Source: Pseudomonas sp. MIACH
Lineage (GTDB): Bacteria; Pseudomonadota; Gammaproteobacteria; Pseudomonadales; Pseudomonadaceae
Assembly: GCF_001269925.1 (NCBI RefSeq)
Contig: NZ_LHVO01000013.1
Span: 39,437 to 103,436, forward strand
Direction: 5' to 3'
Length of the DNA: 64,000 bases
Position 1 is the first letter of the stretch. Each line of letters opens with the position of its first letter. Made by a program: the position numbers and the translations under genes. Positions 62,082 through 64,000 of this stretch are shown piece by piece. The notes beneath the pieces were generated by a model that saw only the letters and a program-made list of their open reading frames with translations, was not told where the DNA came from and made no database searches.

Positions 62082-62363
62082 TTACTTACAGATGACGATC
62101 ATGCTGCGGCTGGTGTAGCCGGCAGGGTTGATGCCGAAGGGGTAGTCCCCAGGCTCCTCGGAGTTGTCACCGGACTTGGCGATAACCCGGTAGCCCTTGG
62201 CCCCGCAAGAGTTGGTCGCACTGGTGTAGCACTGGTCCCAGGAAGACGACAGGCCGGAACAGTTGATATGCAGCCCTTTTTTGCCCCGTTTTACCTCTGT
62301 CTTGGTAGTCGCGGCACAGCCAGCAATGGCCACGACCATTAACAGTATCAAGATTCGCTTCAT
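62082..62363 (-). CDS. Small lipoprotein with Cys-rich exported domain
   Basis: This 93-residue protein has a signal peptide ending VAIAGC. The mature part has Cys in INCSGLSSSWDQCYTSATNSCG and at the penultimate residue, so two disulfides are possible. AAGGA five bases upstream supports the ATG at 62363. I do not recognise the family. Confidence 0.78.
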   Translation of the reverse strand: MKRILILLMVVAIAGCAATTKTEVKRGKKGLHINCSGLSSSWDQCYTSATNSCGAKGYRVIAKSGDNSEEPGDYPFGINPAGYTSRSMIVICK

Positions 62364-62528
62364 TCCCATCCTTAATAGCCACTTCGCAATGCTTGAAGTC
62401 GGCTCTACTCGCTCTCGAGTGTAGCGTTCGCGCTGTCCTTGTCGAAAAACTCCATGGATGACATTCGTTTGCAGTTTTAAACATGGCCTAAATACGCGGC
62501 AAATACCAGAGCAACCTTCAAAGATGAT

Positions 62529-63416
62529 TCAATCCGCTGGAACCAGCGGCTTTGCGTCATTGCGCATGGTCAGCGTCGCGCCTACCGAGGCTAGGATAAT
62601 GCAACTTATGGCCAGCCATTGCGGTAGGGAAAGGTGTTCCTGCAAGAAGAAAAGTCCCGACAGCGCACCGAATGCAGGCTCGATGCTCATAAGCGTGCCG
62701 AAGGTGCGTGCGGGGAGGCGTGTCAGTGCAACCATCTCCAGCGTGTAGGGCAGGGCGGTGGACAGAATGGCGACGCCAATGGCGATGGGAATCAACGCTG
62801 GGGTCAGTAAGGCGGTGCCGGCATGTACGATACCGATGGGCGCGACAAACAGGGCCGCGATCATTACGCCGAGCGCGGCGGTCTGGACGCCGTTGTCGTT
62901 ACCTGCTTTCTGTCCGAACAGAATGTAGAGTGCCCAGCAGACCCCCGCGCCTAACGCATAGGCCGCGCCGACGAGGTCGATTCCACTGCTGGCCTCACCC
63001 ATGGGAATCAACAGGAGCAGGCCGACGATCGCGAGGGCTATCCACAAGAAGTCTACCGCTCGGCGAGAGGCGTAGATTGCTACGGCGAGCGGTCCGGTGA
63101 ATTCGAGCGCTACGGCTATGCCCAGGGGGACGCTGCGCAAGGACATATAGAAGAGGAAGTTCATGCCGCCCAGAGCCATCCCGTAGACCACCACTGTGCG
63201 CAGGGATTTTGCGGTCAGCCTGGCACGCCATGGTCGCAATATAAGCAGCATGATCACGCTGGCAAAGATCAGGCGCAGGGTTGTGGTGCCTTGTGCTCCG
63301 ACAATCGGGAACATGCTCTTGGCCAGTGAGGCTCCGGACTGGATGGAGGCCATAGCGATCAACAGTAGGCCGACCGGAAACAATGCCGAGGCCAAACTGC
63401 GGGAGGAGGTGGTCAT
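62529..63416 (-). CDS. rhtA: Threonine/homoserine exporter RhtA (EamA/DMT family)
   Basis: This is an inner-membrane protein of 295 residues with ten helices in two EamA repeats (about 15-140 and 150-285). SIQSGASLAKSMFPIVGAQGTTTLRL and LPARTFGTLMSIEPAFGALSG match RhtA closely. It exports threonine, homoserine and some analogues. A long palindrome lies 64 bases upstream. Confidence 0.88.
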   Translation of the reverse strand: MTTSSRSLASALFPVGLLLIAMASIQSGASLAKSMFPIVGAQGTTTLRLIFASVIMLLILRPWRARLTAKSLRTVVVYGMALGGMNFLFYMSLRSVPLGIAVALEFTGPLAVAIYASRRAVDFLWIALAIVGLLLLIPMGEASSGIDLVGAAYALGAGVCWALYILFGQKAGNDNGVQTAALGVMIAALFVAPIGIVHAGTALLTPALIPIAIGVAILSTALPYTLEMVALTRLPARTFGTLMSIEPAFGALSGLFFLQEHLSLPQWLAISCIILASVGATLTMRNDAKPLVPAD

Positions 63417-63479
63417 TGGGGTGTTCGTCCGAGGTCATATTTGAGAAGCAGGGGCCGCTATGATGCTTAACTGATTCGG

Positions 63480-63501
63480 GTTGAGCAATATATTGCTCAA
63501 C
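63480..63501. promoter_or_regulatory. Perfect 22-base palindrome before rhtA
   Basis: The arms GTTGAGCAATA and TATTGCTCAAC meet with no spacer. The size and TTGAGCAA half-site fit an Lrp/AsnC- or GntR-type operator. It is 64 bases before rhtA on one side and about 80 before the first rrn promoter on the other. Confidence 0.6.
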
Positions 63502-63576
63502 TTTGTCTGGGGGCTGACTATATATAGAGGAAGTTGAAGGTTGATAGGCGGTTTGATAGAAAAACCAAATTATTAG

Positions 63577-63604
63577 TTGACGGCAGATTCTGAGAGCCTA
63601 TAAT
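63577..63604 (+). promoter_or_regulatory. rrn promoter 1
   Basis: TTGACG (63577-63582), a 16-base spacer and TATAAT (63599-63604) are followed by TCGCCCC. Confidence 0.85.
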
Positions 63605-63779
63605 TCGCCCCACTTCCGGCGCAGTCGAAACGTAAAACTCCTTGGTAAACAAAGAGTTATGCGGGATTAGACAGCGGTTTGCTTCAGTTCATCGAAGCCC
63701 AGAAGGAGTTGATAGCGTCGTGTTATTTGGCACTATTAACGATTCGATCTTCTCGGTCGAAAGCGGAGAAAAAGAGGTG

Positions 63780-63807
63780 TTGACAGCAGCGTGTAACGCT
63801 GTAGAAT
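63780..63807 (+). promoter_or_regulatory. rrn promoter 2
   Basis: TTGACA (63780-63785), a 16-base spacer and TAGAAT (63802-63807) are followed by TCGCCTCCC. Confidence 0.88.
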
Positions 63808-63889
63808 TCGCCTCCCGCTAACGAGAGATCGGAAGCGCAAGTGGTTGAAGTTGTTGAAGAAATCTTCGAAAGCTTCTGAAAATAATCAC

Positions 63890-63917
63890 TTGACAGCAAA
63901 TGAGGCTGCTGTAGAAT
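63890..63917 (+). promoter_or_regulatory. rrn promoter 3
   Basis: TTGACA (63890-63895), a 16-base spacer and TAGAAT (63912-63917) precede a GCGCGCC discriminator typical of growth-rate control. Confidence 0.9.
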
Positions 63918-63953
63918 GCGCGCCTCGGTTGAGACGAAAGATCTTAACCAACC

Positions 63954-63965
63954 GCTCTTTAACAA
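63954..63965 (+). promoter_or_regulatory. rrn boxA antitermination site
   Basis: GCTCTTTAACAA matches boxA, recognised by the Nus factors. The 16S rRNA gene should start within a few hundred bases beyond the window. Confidence 0.88.
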
Positions 63966-64000
63966 CTGAATCAAGCAATTCGTGTGGGTGCTTGTGGAGT

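Overview
The window reads as chromosomal DNA of a Pseudomonas of the fluorescens group. The evidence is high GC, REP/REPIN palindromes of the types common in that group between many genes, and near-complete gene blocks with known Pseudomonas counterparts: fpvGHJKCDEF, msuEDC-sfnR, soxR with its monooxygenase target, fadE, rdgC and prc. I see no insertion sequence, prophage, integrase or CRISPR array. The window ends inside the leader of an rRNA operon: three promoters and boxA are visible, and the 16S gene lies past the right edge.

Layout. 0-15 kb: a LysR regulator, a PA2817-like protein, the fatty-acid beta-oxidation dehydrogenase FadE, a transglutaminase-like protein, a glutathione S-transferase, a two-gene ABC-2 exporter, a TetR/MFS divergent pair with a clear operator, a TDT-family carrier, an LplT-PlsC fusion for phospholipid repair, a guanidine exporter under a guanidine-II riboswitch, a BASS transporter and RdgC. 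15.0-15.7 kb: two copies of a tRNA-Val/tRNA-Asp pair, each with its own promoter and terminator. 15.8-23.9 kb: a co-oriented set (isomerase, DctA, CitMHS, OprD porin, chemoreceptor) with a divergent LysR, which looks like a sense-import-isomerise cassette for a di- or tricarboxylate. 23.9-28.7 kb: a LysR, short-chain dehydrogenase, class III aminotransferase and glutamine-synthetase-like ligase cluster of unknown substrate. 28.7-31.9 kb: a possible 38-residue membrane peptide, and a two-gene operon of a RoxA-like di-heme cytochrome and a membrane-anchored catalase-related protein.

32-39.6 kb: an FKBP isomerase lipoprotein, a DUF1232 protein behind paired DnaA boxes, an XRE regulator coupled to a small protein, an EAL-CBS-GGDEF protein, the Prc protease and a quinone reductase. 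39.6-46.1 kb: a binding-protein-dependent ABC importer operon with a periplasmic-type or cytosolic phosphodiesterase-like enzyme and a HAD phosphatase. A UTRA regulator is divergent, with two matching palindromic operator candidates, which suggests import of a phosphorylated or phosphonate compound. 46.2-52.3 kb: the fpv operon for iron release from pyoverdine in the periplasm. 52.5-58.1 kb: a VOC protein, soxR and its target, and the methanesulfonate operon msuEDC-sfnR with a sigma-54-like promoter. 58.4-64 kb: a small lipoprotein, a cysteine desulfurase, an Xaa-Pro aminopeptidase, a second small lipoprotein, RhtA and the rrn leader.

The strongest leads for something not well described are the di-heme cytochrome/catalase-related operon, the aminotransferase/glutamine-synthetase cluster, and the UTRA-controlled ABC/phosphatase operon. 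All functional statements rest on reading motifs and gene order by eye; no database search was run.
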